The notes under the pieces: generated by a model
Database searches by the model: none
What the model was told of the DNA's origin: nothing
The model's input: only the letters and a program-made list of their open reading frames with translations
Position numbers and translations under genes: made by a program
Assembly: GCA_002914845.1 (NCBI GenBank)
Contig: JXTC01000016.1
Coordinates: 522,765-586,764 of the forward strand
DNA from: Trema orientale
Lineage: Eukaryota > Streptophyta > Magnoliopsida > Rosales > Cannabaceae
DNA length: 64,000 nt
Direction: 5' to 3'
Shown here: piece by piece, positions 23,447 to 35,395 of the stretch
Layout of the letters: each line of letters starts with the position of its first letter
How positions within the stretch are numbered: position 1 is the first letter of the stretch

Positions 23447-23932
23447 TCAAGTTAACCAGATAATAATGGCAATTACAACTGTAAAAACTAGTACAATTTT
23501 CCCTAATCTTTCATTTATATTTGCTTTGACTTCCTCATTATATCTTGACATATTTTCAGCAACATATGAAAGCCCTCCTCTTATCCCTGAACTATCACAA
23601 GCTAAACTGTAACTCTGTCTAGCACCAACTTCACCTTCATTAAATGACGATTTATCTGCTTCTAAATCATGAATTCTTCTTAGTAATCCCAGTCTTACTC
23701 TCTTTGATCTCTCGCATATTTCTGGATCAACCTAGTAGAAAAACCCATAACCACCATAAGCCTGAACAAAAATTCACTTCATCACTTATATTTCCAAAAA
23801 AAAAAAAAAGAAACTTCTAAAATTACTAGTCCGAAGCTTCCTACAAGATTTGAACCTCCTCCCTGGGTTTTCGTTAGTCCATGACGTCCTCACCACCACC
23901 GGATGTGGTGGTCTACACTTGCAAAACTCCAT
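23447..23932 (-). pseudogene. GRF zinc-finger/membrane protein gene inside the MULE
   Basis: Two-exon gene on the minus strand. Exon 1 starts at Met 23932 (MEFCKCRPPHP) and carries the GRF zinc-finger core (TSWTNENPGRRFKSC, ~23846-23890), with Cys residues spaced as in that family. After an intron ending TTTGTTCAG, exon 2 (23761-23447) continues AYGGYGFFY, a TAG where the family has Trp, then VDPEICERSKR, a charged helical stretch (LLRRIHDLEADKSSF) and a C-terminal hydrophobic segment (IVLVFTVVIAIIIWLT) that looks like a membrane anchor. The arrangement matches small plant proteins of the At4g04775 type (from memory). The donor splice site is unclear. Function unknown; its place inside the inverted repeats suggests an accessory or captured gene. 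Confidence 0.6.
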
Positions 23933-24129
23933 TCACACAAAATTACTGCAATGGATCCAAATTTCCCCAACCTTCACACACAATAGTTAGGGATTCTTTC
24001 TTTCGAAGTGTTGTAGAGATCAATAAAGGATTTTCGACAAGATCCGGTGGGCAGAGAGAGAGAGAGAGAGAGTGGAGAAAAGCAGATTTTTTTTTTAAAC
24101 TCGTTTCAGGTTTATTTTCTGGTATTGAT

Positions 24130-24360
24130 ACTTTTAATTTCATTTTTATTTCATTTTCATATTTTTCTATAATTTTTAAACGACTTTTAATGGCCTAAAT
24201 ACTTAGATGTCGACACATGCACCATTATGTGGCAGTTAACAGAAATATTTGACGGTTGCTACAGAAATTGGACAGAAGGTATTATTGCCGTCAAAAAAAA
24301 AGATTGGGTATTAAAGTGTAAATTTCGACTAAGAATGGGTACTTTTGCCGCAATTTTTCC
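24130..24360 (-). repeat. MULE right terminal inverted repeat
   Basis: Reverse complement of the left terminal repeat, ending CCGCAATTTTTCC at 24360. Confidence 0.85.
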
Positions 24361-25782
24361 TAAATATAGAAACTTAATTTACTACACATGAAAATACTTA
24401 AATCCATAAATAGCAAACTTTGGAACTTTAGGTCTAACTTTAATCCTCCACTTAAATTTTATGTCTCTAACAAATATATAAGGTTTTTTAGGACCATTAT
24501 TCATTAAATAATAGCTTTGGTTTAAGAGTTGAAACAAAAGAAATGAACTACAAGTTCAAAATCCTACATAGAGCTCACCTTGACTAGTTTGAGCTTTTAC
24601 CGAAGCTCTTGCCTTCTACCTCCACCAAATTGATTCTCAAGGCTTTGAAACTGATTTTAGGACTCAAGAGAACCTAGAGAAACTCATACTTAAGTTGCAG
24701 CAAGTGGAGAATTTCAATTAAAAAACAACACTAAAGAAGAAAAACTTGTAGACTTACCTTCACTAGTTTGGACTTATCTTACTTTCTAGAGCTCCAACTT
24801 GAGTTCTACCACTTGGAAACTCTTGGATATGGCTAAGGAAAGTTGAGAAAAGCTTAGATAGTGGCTGGAGTGGTTCAAGTCGTGGCTGGGGAGGAAGAGG
24901 AAAGAAATGACCAGATTTGGTCCAAAATCAATATTTAATGGCTAAGAAATGGCATAACTTAAATTCTAAGGGATATTTTGGGTATGTTGCTCATTACATT
25001 CCATGTGTCCAGCTCTAAAACATCCTTAGCATACTCACCACATTGCTGGTCCATCCTATACACCCAAGTGTAGACCAAAATGGTGAAACCTAGCTTAGAA
25101 GGTAAAAACTAGTCATACTTTGACCTATAATCCCATATGGCCAATCTTATTGTAATCTAGTGGAACCTAGCCCCATATCCAATCATTAAACATAAAAATA
25201 AGTCAATTAGACTCAAATTAATAATGTAAATAAAGTATCAATGCCTAATTATTATAGTGCACAAAGATGACATTACGCGACTAAGCTGAATCTAAGCTAG
25301 CTTAGTGTAACTAAACACCAATTCAGTACAGTGACTGCCACCTCTTGCTTACTTAGAACCAACATTTTTGAAAATGCTAGAAATGAGTTCTAAACATTAA
25401 ATAAAAGTGATTTGATGTGTTAAACGCGCAGTAAATTGGGTCTCGAAAAGCGTGAAAAATGTATTTTACCGAAAAACTACTATTTGACCAAGTTATCAAC
25501 AGACATGATTTTAATGCATGTACATATAGTATTACTATTCATAAATGTATTCTTTATTCTTTTCATACACCAAGCTCTCTCTCTGAGGGTACTGAGCCTT
25601 TACACTGCATGGGAGTACTTCAACAAATATTAGTACAATAATACATATCGAAAGCATTTAACAATCAGCTTAAGTAATTTACCATGAAATTGACACTAGT
25701 TTCATGATATGTCTATTATGCAATATGAACATATTTATTATTGGCTTATTATGCATGTGAGAATCTTGGGCATCACAGAAAT

Positions 25783-26744
25783 CAAATACAAAATCAAGGA
25801 TTTATATTACAAAATTTGTGAAAGCAATTAGAAACAATAAATCATATGTCAAAATCTCCATTTCATGTTACAAATCTTTCATGCATGGCCAATCACTTTA
25901 TAAAATGAAAATTTTAGATTATATATTGAAAGAAAACCTATCTCAAGAGACTTATCCAAAAACTTCGAAAGCTTAGATATCTCCATAATTTTGGTTTGAG
26001 GATGATTGCAAAGAAATTTCGGCTATAATTCCATATTAGAACGATAATTATAAATAAAATTATAAGCTTTAAAGATGATAAAACCTTAAGAACTTGATTT
26101 CTTAAAATTTTATATTAAGTATTATTAAGATATTCTTGTCCATGCAATATAAGATCAAACCATAATGTTAATGACTTACCGAATAATCTTGAGCCATTAG
26201 AGAGAAAGAGAGAGAAAAACTTTGAAATTTTAGAGAAAAGAAGAAAGAGATGCTTTGAATCTTAAAGTGGGAGAGAGAAGGAATAAGAGAATAAATAAAA
26301 AGAGAAATTTTAAGCGACAAAAACTCATGAAGCTTGTTGTAATGGGACTTTAACATGTCAAAAAGGAGGGCTAGATGTCAAATAAGAAACAACTATGTGA
26401 ATAGGTAGATAACATGTTAAAGCTGAGTTGATATCCTTCAAATTAGAAATTTACATATTTTTATAAAATTTACAATACCCCTATAAAGTTTCAACTTCGC
26501 CCAAACTTGTAAATAATTCCCTTTTTACATCTTTCACCCTTAAACCTCAATGAATATATTTGAAATATAACATATCCAATTCTTTACCAAATATAAGCTC
26601 CAATTAACTCTTAATGTAAAATTAATTTACTACTCTAATTCTGTGAATGCAAGTGCACATCATGGGAAACAAGTAATTTCATAGTTTCAAAAAATGAAAG
26701 CAAAAAATAATCATAGCAGTATCAGACAATTTTGGCTAAACAAC
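25783..26744. other. Unidentified, possibly LTR-derived DNA, right part
   Basis: Continuation of the segment that ends at 17457. A GA-rich tract at 26200-26290 (minus strand CTCTCTTTCTCTC) resembles the leader of a gypsy LTR. No coding sequence was recognised. The right boundary is set where similarity to the copia LTR begins. Confidence 0.3.
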
Positions 26745-27340
26745 CTTGAGAGGGTGACTAGAGCAATATAATAAATTATTGAAGTATTATCTACTTAATA
26801 TCAATAAATATCGTATTATGTTTACTGTTTAAATCTATGTTTAATATATATTATGATACACTGAATTTTATACTATGCGCAACAAGTTTCCATGATATGA
26901 TCATAAAATAAATGAATAATTCTAAGATGAGATCATTAGTGAGAGAAAATATTTTTTATTTTATCATATCTAAATGAAACATTCACATTTTCCTATTGAA
27001 AATGAAATACTTTATTTAACTATAGAATATAATATTGTCTATTCAACAGGATTGATGAAGTTTCTAATCAACTAAGTTTCTAATCTAAGTATATGACTTT
27101 GATTAGAAATACTAGTATATCATAAGTATGTTATAGATATATTGATATGGGCCAAGTGAAGTAGATATTGAGATTAAGAGCCGTAACTCAATATTCTATT
27201 ATTACTAAGCTAATATTATTATAGTTTATCTTAACCCAAACTATTTGTTGGAATTGCTTTCTTTAGTTATATTTCTATGACTTACTTAAGGACTATTTCC
27301 TATGAAATATGGTTCCAATTCCTGTATCTTGGAAGATATG
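26745..27340 (+). repeat. Copia LTR copy 2, left part
   Basis: Homologous to the solo LTR at 8360-10027. Matching blocks include GGATTGATGAAGT, GCCGTAACTCAATATTCTAT and CCTGTATCTTGGAAGAT. It is more diverged and lacks a clean TGTTGAG start. The remainder lies at 46195-46850, beyond the nested gypsy elements. Confidence 0.75.
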
Positions 27341-30333
27341 TGGTGCCCAAGATTCTCACATGTATACTAAGCTAATAATAAACATGTTCCGATTGCATAT
27401 TAGATATCTAGAAGTCATTAATACTAATTTTATAGTAACATGCTTATTCCTTATGTTATGTGCTTTTACATCTATGTTATTATACTATTGATTGTCGAAG
27501 TGTCCCGATGTAGTATAAAAGTTCAATACTCCCAGAGAGAGAGAGCTCGGTATGGTAAAAGAATAAAGAATATATTTATGAATGCAATACTATGAGCACA
27601 TGCATTAAAATCATGTTTGTTGATAACTTGATCAAATGGTGTATTTTTTATGCTTTTTGGAGCCGAATTCACTGTGTGTTTAATACATTAATTAGCTTTA
27701 ATTCAATGTCTAGGACTAATTTAAAGCATTTTATTTGTTAGCCCTAGGTAAGTACAAGGTGGCATTCACGACACTGATTTCTGTTTTGTTGCACTTAGCT
27801 AACTTAGATTCAGCGTAATCGTGAAATGTCAATTTTGTGCATTCGAATAATTGAGTACTAATACTATGTTTACATTATTAATTAGAATCTAATTGAATTA
27901 TTTCTATGTTTAATAATTGGTTATGGGGCTAGGTTCCTCTAGATTATAATAAGACCTGTCACATGAGATCATAAGTCAAAGTATGACTAGTTTTCACTTT
28001 CTAAGCTACGATTCACCAACTTTGTCTGCACTTGGGTTTATGGGAGTAACCAGAAATATGGTAAGTATGCTAAAGATATTTTAGAGCTGGATACATGGAA
28101 AGTAATGTGTAAAATACCTAAAATACTCCTCAGAATTTAAGTTATGCCATTTCTTAGTCATTAAGTATCATTTTTAGACCAAATCTTGTTATTTTCTTCT
28201 CCTCTCTATACAGCCATGACCAGCCACGACCTGAAACTCTCTAGCTCCTTTCTAGACTTCTCTCAACTTCTCTCAACTATTTCTAAGAGTTTCGAAGTGG
28301 TAGAACTCGAATTGGAGCTCAAGAAAGCAAGATAGATCAAAACTAGTCAAGGTAATTCTACTAGTTCTTCTTCCTAGGTGTTATTTTCTAATTACAACTT
28401 TCTACTTGCTGCCACTTAAATAAGAGTTTCTTCAAGTCTTTTTGAGTCCTAAAATCTATTTCTAAGCCTTGGGAATCAGTCTGGTGGAGGTAGAAGGCAA
28501 GAGCTTCAGGAAAAGCTCAAACTAATCAAGGTGAAGTTTATGTTTGATTTTAAGCTTTTAACGGAAATTTCTTGCTGCAGCTCCATAAAAAAAGTTCTTC
28601 TTTGATGGATAAAGGTCTTCAGAACCTATAAATATTGCTGAAAATATAGAATTTAAGTAAAGAATTAAACTTAGATATAAAGTCCCAAAATTTTCTATTT
28701 GTGGATTAACTTGTTTTCATTGTTCGAAAAAGTTGTCTGTACTTGTAATATGATTTTCTACTAGGAATGTGGAATACATTAATCTTTTTATATGTATTAC
28801 ATCCATTTAATTACTGGTTGTGATTATATACAAGTGCAAAATTTGTTTTAAACTTTGTTTAATTCGAAAAAGAGTTCAAGTGTACTTGTGTCATTCTAAG
28901 TAATATCTTTGAGATATATATGTGAGAATTAGCTTGTAAAATATTATTGCAGGTCTAAAACCATGGTTTTAATCATTTAGGAATGTCCTAAAAATAAGGG
29001 AGGTACTGTCTAAATATTCGTAAAATCAAATGGCACTATTTAGAGGCAAATGGACTAGTTTTTACAAAATTGTATGCCATTTTGGATCATTTTTGTGCTA
29101 ATGAACTAGCATTTATATTTTTATACCTTTTGAATAGTTTTTTAATGCTAGTTATTGGCTGCTAAGTTCTTTAAGTGACTGGTATAATTTTGCGTCATTT
29201 TATGATCAAGTTTCCTAATTTTGTGGGAGTTGTAATTTCGGTCTTGTTCAAGTATCTTAATGCATTCTTTTTACAAAATGTGCATCTTGAATAATTGTAA
29301 TTTATAAAAGGTAATTAGCACACCAATCTATAGAGGATATTGACCTTTTCCACTATTAATTTCTATTCAGAGCACGAGGTAAGTAAAGACTTATAACTGT
29401 ATCACAAGAACTACATGGAAGATGTCATTATGTGAAACTTATTTATTCTCAAAAGTTATGAAATGACATGTGCATAGCATGTCTTGTATATAAATTAAGA
29501 ATTTCATTACAGATTATTTGAAACTTAGTACCATTATACCAATTTTATAAGATAAGTTTTAATTTTAATTACTAGTCTGTTGGAGCTGGGTAGGTAAGTC
29601 TATTGATACAGACTTTCCCGTTGAAGTGGGACTTGCAGATCTTATGATGTGTCTCATTGAAGTAGGCTAATATTAGCGCATTGTCGGATGCCCTTTTGAT
29701 AAGGGAAGTAGTTTTAAAGTACCTCGCACGACGATTGCACCTTTTTTTTTTACTCTTTGCTAGAGTTCACGTATAATATTATCACGGCCTTTCGAGTTAC
29801 GGGACTAGTAATGTGCTAAGAGGCCCAACTACGAATATTTTTTAAAGGAAATACATGGACTCAAATATTTAAGAGAAAAAAAATGTACAATGGGAACTTG
29901 ATGAGATTTTAAAGCCTATATAAGTATGCATAGTTTTTACTTACTAAGCTTTAGCTTATTTTAGTCTTGCGATGTAGATGAAGATGCACATTTTGGTGTT
30001 GACTAGCTGGTTGTCTAGCTTGCCTTTTGTCGCAATGATCATATAGATGTGGATGAGCTTTACTTGTGTTACAACATTTTTGTATTATGATATTTTGGGT
30101 GTGATGTATACACTACGGCTGATGGCAAAATAGGCTGACGAAAGCCTCTTTTGGTTGTAAATTTTTATAAAGACACTTTCAGTAAGAAATGCCATGCGGT
30201 TACTTTTGTTTAAAGGTTTTGGAAAGTTCAAATTTTTCCACCTTTTTATAAAACTAAAGATAATATTCAAGAAAGAATAATACCTCATAGTTTGGCTGTA
30301 TATGATAATATGGTAAAACTAGTGGGTGTTACA
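27341..30333 (+). repeat. 5' LTR of element A
   Basis: About 2993 bp, TGGTGCCCAAG...GGGTGTTACA. Counting by hand there are about 11 substitutions against the 3' LTR in the first ~120 bases, so the insertion is old. The (GA) tract near 27537 and AAAGAATAAAGAA near 27560 are conserved in both copies. Confidence 0.9.
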
Positions 30334-30336
30334 ATA

Positions 30337-30349
30337 TTGATATCAGAGC
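30337..30349 (+). other. Primer-binding site of element A
   Basis: TTGATATCAGAGC, one base from the standard TTGGTATCAGAGC initiator-Met primer site, three bases after the LTR end. Confidence 0.75.
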
Positions 30350-30460
30350 GGTGGTTTTATCATTTCTAAAGACTGCCTACGTATATATGATTATGTGACA
30401 AAAAGCTAAGTCAACCAGTAAGTTTTAATTTCTTGCCTTTGCATTAAATTTGATGCCATA

Positions 30461-31959
30461 TGTCACGACCCAAACCCCGGGCCAGTGGCAGAAGGAGAAT
30501 TTCATAAGTAGAAATTCATAATTTGTTTAGAAAATTTTAGAAACTTTAATTTTTCAGAAAAATGACCTCTAGTTGAAAAACGACAGCTTCTGTAAAAGCT
30601 TATAAAAATAGTTCAAATTGTAAATTCCCACAGTTTGTGATCACCACTAGACATAGACTATTAATAATAGTAATTAAACATACATATGCATCACCATTGT
30701 CATCACACGTAGGCATAATAGATAATACAGACTAAATCCAAAATATGAGCCTTAAATGTTATTACAATTNNNNNNNNNNNNNNNNNNNNNNNNNNNNNNN
30801 NNNNNNNNNNNNNNNNNNNNNNNNNNNNNNNNNNNNNNNNNNNNNNNNNNNNNNNNNNNNNNNNNNNNNNNNNNNNNNNNNNNNNNNNNNNNNNNNNNNN
30901 NNNNNNNNNNNNNNNNNNNNNNNNNNNNNNNNNNNNNNNNNNNNNNNNNNNNNNNNNNNNNNNNNNNNNNNNNNNNNNNNNNNNNNNNNNNNNNNNNNNN
31001 NNNNNTGAAGTCCATGAAAATCGACATTTTCAAGAAATAGATCATAGTGCATAATTTAAAACAAAATAAGTTGAAAACTTGGTAATTGAATCCCTACCTT
31101 ACCGGAATAGCGATTCTGTGCTATTGAGTCCTCACGGTGTCGTTGACGATCGTCGGGAGGGTTGGGAACCAATTCCGAGCCCTCGATCGTCCTCTTGTGA
31201 AAAGTCAACTTCTTATCGGAGCCTTATTTCTGCAAACAGACTTCTTCACTGAATTCCTAGCACCCAAAATAGCTAGGTTAGACATATAACTTGTCCAATT
31301 CGGGACCGGGCTAACACCGGACTGGTGACACACAAAACTAGACAAAATCTAAGCCGTTAGATATGGATTTTTGTACCCGTCACCAAATATAGTCAATATA
31401 TATGTATATCAAACTTCTCTATTTTCCGAGTACATTCCAAAAATGACAACAAAAACGAAATCTAAGGGTCGGATCGAAAACTAAAATTCGAAACTCAAAA
31501 TACCCTAAAATGACAACTTTCAATCCGGGCAAAATAAGATCATGAAATATATACCAAGAGAAAGCCCACGATGAGAGGATTCGGATGCCACCGATTTCGC
31601 GACTTTTCGTCACCGGAATCTTCGCCGGCAAGCGACAGAAGCCTCGGTGGTTATTCGCATTTTCCCGGCGATACGGGCGGCGAACGGCGACGTTACTCCG
31701 GCAGCGTCTTCATCTCGGCAGTGCGCTCCTATGGCGGGCGATGGCAGGTCTCGACGCTGGCTGGAAATGGCTAGGCAAGCAGCGGCAGTGGGTCGTCCGT
31801 TCCGTCGGATTGAAGAAGAAGAAGACAAAGAAGAGGGAGTCGGGGGGGGAGACGAGGGAGAGAGAGAGAGGATCATATATGTATATAAAATCTATTTAAA
31901 TTTTTTTTTTAAACCTGGTCAAAAGACCATTTTGCTCCTTAAATTTTAAGATTTTTACA
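30461..31959 (-). repeat. 3' LTR of element B (contains assembly gap)
   Basis: On the plus strand it runs TGTCACGACCC...TTTTTACA. It retains a segment (about 31726-31904) with TATA-like and GA-rich sequence that the other LTR lacks. N run at 30770-31005. Confidence 0.9.
30770..31005. other. Assembly gap (236 N)
   Basis: Run of N inside the LTR. The partner LTR has 764 bases (37132-37895) between the same flanking words, so the true missing length is probably nearer 760 bases than 236. Confidence 0.9.
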
Positions 31960-31974
31960 TTCTCCCCTCCTTAT
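31960..31974 (-). other. Polypurine tract of element B
   Basis: On the minus strand, AAGGAGGGGAGAA directly precedes the 3' LTR start TGTAAAAATC. Confidence 0.8.
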
Positions 31975-32011
31975 AGGAATTTCGTCCCGAAATTCAAAGC
32001 ACAAGTATAAA

Positions 32012-32590
32012 TCAGAGTACAACCTCAAGTTGAAAGTTAAACAAATGAGGATACTTTTCGTACATCTCGGTGTCAAGTTCCCAAGTTGCTTCTTCTTCCT
32101 TGTGATGTTCCCAAAGTACCTTGACAAGTGGAATCTCTCTGTTACGTAGCACCTTGAGCTCTCTCCCCAGTATTTGAATTAGTTGTTCCTCATAAGTCAC
32201 ATTCTCTTGGATAGGTACTTCCATGTACTGGATAACATGAGTTGGGTCAGGTATGTACTTCTTGAGAATTGAGACATGAAATACATTGTGTACTCGACCC
32301 AATTATGGTGGTAGATCCAGACGATAAGCAACAGGCCCAATTCTATCAGTAATCTCGAATGGTCCAATGTACCTTAGAGCTAACTTCCCTTTAACTCCAA
32401 ATCTTGTGACTCCATGCATTGGCGAGACTTTCAAGAATGCCCTGTCACCAACGTCAAACTCTACCTCGCGTCTTGTGGGGTCTGCATAACTTTTCTAGCG
32501 ACTCTGAACAATCTTGAGTCTCTCTCTGATCTTGTTAACCTTCTCAGTAGTCTCTTGTACTAGCTCTGGCCCAAGAGTAACACGCTCCTC
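32012..32590 (-). pseudogene. Element B integrase C-terminus and chromodomain
   Basis: The last 96 codons (32302-32012) hold HNVFHVSILKKYIPDP, then VTYEEQ and the chromodomain-like IPLVKVLWEHHKEEEATWE. This C-terminal segment tethers chromovirus integrases to chromatin and is diagnostic of Del/Tekay elements. Between 32302 and 32590 (KVSPMHGVTRFG-like and GPFEIT-like integrase tail) there are in-frame stops, for example at ~32305 and ~32495. Confidence 0.8.
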
Positions 32591-32599
32591 TGCATCAGC

Positions 32600-33430
32600 T
32601 CAACATAAGGGTGATCTGCATGGTCTCCCATATAGTACCTCATATGGAGCCATGCCAAGACTGGTTTGGTAGCTGTTGTTGTAAGCAAACTCTACCAATG
32701 ACAGGTGATCATCCCAGCTTCCACCAAAATCCAGTATACATGAGCGAAGCATATCCTCCAGAATTTGTATAGCTCTTTTAGACTGGCCATCTGTCTGAGG
32801 ATGATGAGCTGTACTGAGATTTAGTTCTGTTCCCAAAGCTCTTTACAAGCTCTCCAGAACTTTGATGTAAACCTTGGATCTCTGTCAGATACTATGCTTG
32901 ACGGCACCCCATGTAAGAGAACAATGTTGTCCACATAAAGATGACTCAGTTGTGTGAGTGAAAAGTCAATCCTGATTGGTATGAAGTGGGCAGTCTTTGT
33001 CATCCGATCAACTATCACCCAAACAGTGTCATTCTTTCTTCGAGTTCTTGGTAGACCTGTTACAAAATCCATGGTGATTTTATCCTATTTCCACTCCGGA
33101 ATAGGCAAAGGCTGAAGTAGTCCAGCTGGCCTCTGGTGTTCTGCCTTGACTTGCTGACAAGTCAAACACTTAGCCACAAAAGTAGCTACATCTCGTTTCA
33201 TGCCTTTCCACTAGTACTGCCTCTTCAGATCATGGTACATCTTAGTGTTACCAGGATGTACTGCGAATTTGGACTTATGAGCCTCAGTTAGAATAGTCTC
33301 TCTAAGATGAGAGTCATTGGCTATAGCTAATCTTCTATTGAAAAGCACAAACCCTTCCCTATTGGTACTCAAACCATTTAATTGCTCACCATTCTGAAGT
33401 TAGTTCTAGATCGTCCTCAGTTCTTGATCT
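32600..33430 (-). pseudogene. Element B integrase zinc-binding and catalytic core
   Basis: The HHCC zinc-binding block is present (AHKSKFAVHPGNTKMYHD ... KCLTCQQVK, about 33290-33150). The core follows: MDFVTGLPRT (first Asp, ~33072), IVSDRDPRFTSKFW (second Asp) and TDGQSKRAIQILEDM, where the catalytic Glu of the usual G-Q-S-E block is Lys. Stops replace Trp codons near 33213 and 33091, and a one-base deletion near 32830 splits the core. It would be inactive even without the frame breaks. Confidence 0.85.
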
Positions 33431-33583
33431 TGCTACTGACTTTGTTGTGCTATCTGGAGAAGTGATGGCGTAGTCACAATGTTGCTGATATAAGCGGTTT
33501 TCCCATTTTCCCTATACTCCAGGTTATAGTCACCAATGGTAACTGAATTCTTCCAGTCTTCTGGTATCAAGGAAGCAAGCATG

Positions 33584-34318
33584 TTATGAGATTTTTTTAC
33601 TAAAGGCATCAGCTACAACGTTCGCTTTTCCAGGATGGTATTGAAGTTTGAAGTCATAGTCCTCCATATACTCAACCCATCTTCTTTGTCTCAAGTTTAA
33701 GTCTCGTTGAGTAAACAGATACTTTAGGCTCTTATGATCAGAATAAATCTTAAATTTCACACCATACAGATAGTATCTCCAAATCTTAAGAGCAAAAATT
33801 ACAGCTGCTAACTCCAAGTCATGAGTGGGATAGTTCTTCTCATGTGATTTTAACTGGCAGGAAGCATAAGCTACTATCTTGCCATTTTGCATTAAAACAC
33901 ATCCCAATCCCGAACCAGAAGCATCGGTATACACGACATATGGTTCATTACTGTTAGGAATAGTAACAATAGGTGCAGCTATCAATCTCCTCTTCAATTC
34001 CATGAAAGCTGCTTCGCAATCATCATTCCAAACAAACTTGATATTCTTTCTCGTCAACTTTGTCAAAGGCATTGCAATTCTCGAGAAATTCTCAACAAAA
34101 AGGCGGTAATAACCCGCTAGACCAAGAAAACTTCTTATCTCGGTTACACTTTTCGGTCTCTCCCATTCTAAAACAGATTCTATCTTTGAAGGATCAACCA
34201 AAATTCTTTCATGAGATATAACATACCCCAAGAATTTCACTTCCGTCATCCAGAAGTCACACTTGGATCTCTTGGCATAAAGTTGATGGTCTCTTAAGGT
34301 CTGAAGCACAATTTTCAA
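33584..34318 (-). pseudogene. Element B RT thumb and RNase H
   Basis: Open stretch of 244 codons. The RT thumb/connection has [16 protein letters not shown] and [17 protein letters not shown]. RNase H has [18 protein letters not shown], the [18 protein letters not shown] block and [12 protein letters not shown], ending [16 protein letters not shown]. Its catalytic acidic residues appear intact. It is disconnected from the upstream RT by a one-base deletion near 34355-34370. Confidence 0.88.
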
Positions 34319-34329
34319 GTGCTTAGCAT

Positions 34330-35395
34330 GTCCTTCTCGAGTTTTAGAATAGACAAGATGTCATCAATGAAGACAACCACAAATCTATCTAAATAAGGCC
34401 TGAAAATTCTGTTCATAAGGTCCATGAACGATGCTGGAGCATTAGTCAGACCAAATGGCATAACTAGGAACTCAAAGTGTCTGTAACGAGTCCTGAATGC
34501 AGTTTTCGGTATGTCCTCCTCTCAAATCTTTAACTGATAATAACCAGATCTAAGATCAATTTTGGAAAAGAATATAGATCCACCAAGTTGATCAAACAGT
34601 TCATCGATCCTTGGTAAGGGATATTTGTTCTTCACCGTTAGCTGATTCAGTTTTCTGTAATCCACACAGAGCCGAAACATTCCATCAGCTTTCTTGGCAA
34701 ATAAAACAGGAGCACCCCATGGAGAGGTACTGCTCCTAATGAATCCCTTTGATAAAAGATCATCCAGCTGACTTCTCAACTCAGTCATTTCTGCTAGAGC
34801 CATGCGATATGTTGGAATAGAAACTGGCTGAGCTCCGGGAATCAAATCAATGTAGAACTCGATCTCCCTATCAGGTGGTAGCCCCTGTAAATCCTCGGGA
34901 AAAATATCTGGAAATTCGCTAACTACTGATATCCATGGGTACTGATCGGCAGTTTCCATCTCACCATCGATGGCAAATAAATTCCCATAGAACTCTAGTT
35001 TCTTCCTTCCACCTAAGCATGCTTTCAGAATAGGACTTAGTTTCAAAGAGTTCAAATGAGATTGGTAGACAATAGGATACCCATCCTTTGGAAAAAGAGT
35101 CACTCTCTTATTAAAACAATCAACAGTTGCTCGGTATTTGAAAAGCCAATCCATGCCGAGAATCACATCAAATTGTTGCAAAGGCAACATAACCAAATCT
35201 GCTAGTAGCTTCCTACCATCAATCACAACAAGACAACCACGACGGACAGTAGAAACATCGGTAACTCCACCCATGGGACCCATGGGTGTTCCTAAAGTTA
35301 ACACATTATCCAACACAGAGCATTCCAATCCCAACATCTGTGCAAACAACATAGAGATAAAGGAATGAGAAGCACCAGTATCAAATAAGACATGA
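34330..35395 (-). pseudogene. Element B protease and RT fingers/palm
   Basis: The protease keeps its active site, [11 protein letters not shown] (~35381-35349), and continues in an open frame of 276 codons (35352-34522). That frame includes [11 protein letters not shown], then RT blocks [53 protein letters not shown] and [20 protein letters not shown] at about 34519-34521 follows, then [26 protein letters not shown] and the catalytic VFIDDIL (~34376-34356), which is intact. Confidence 0.9.

Larger units (their letters stand above)
18951..24369 (+). mobile_element. Mutator-like element (MULE) with two genes
   Basis: The element occupies 18960-24360 (5401 bp). Terminal inverted repeats of ~230 bp start GGAAAAATTGCGG on both strands. 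It is flanked by TAAATATAA (18951-18959) and TAAATATAG (24361-24369), a 9-bp target duplication with one mismatch, the length expected for Mutator. It carries a MuDR-type transposase gene on the plus strand and a GRF zinc-finger gene on the minus strand. It lies within a gypsy LTR and so is younger than it. Both genes carry disabling changes. Confidence 0.9.
17458..25782 (-). mobile_element. Solo LTR of the long-LTR gypsy family, split by a MULE
   Basis: The LTR occupies 17463-18959 and 24361-25777 on the minus strand, ~2.9 kb without the MULE. It starts TGTGATGCCCAAGATTC at 25777 and ends CGTTATA at 17463. It matches the LTRs at 27341-30333 and 43234-46187 along its length. GAAAT flanks both ends (17458-17462 and 25778-25782), and there is neither a primer site nor a purine tract beside it, so it is a solo LTR. 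Confidence 0.85.

Noticed and set aside
30745-31052. Open frames spanning the N run
   Set aside because: They consist almost entirely of unknown bases.
31571-31949. GC-rich open frames on both strands near 31.6-31.9 kb
   Set aside because: The same patch recurs in the partner LTR (38406-38721) and a related LTR (62450-62650), so it is LTR leader sequence.
33879-34109. Plus-strand open stretch opposite element B RNase H
   Set aside because: It is antisense to clear RNase H and RT coding.
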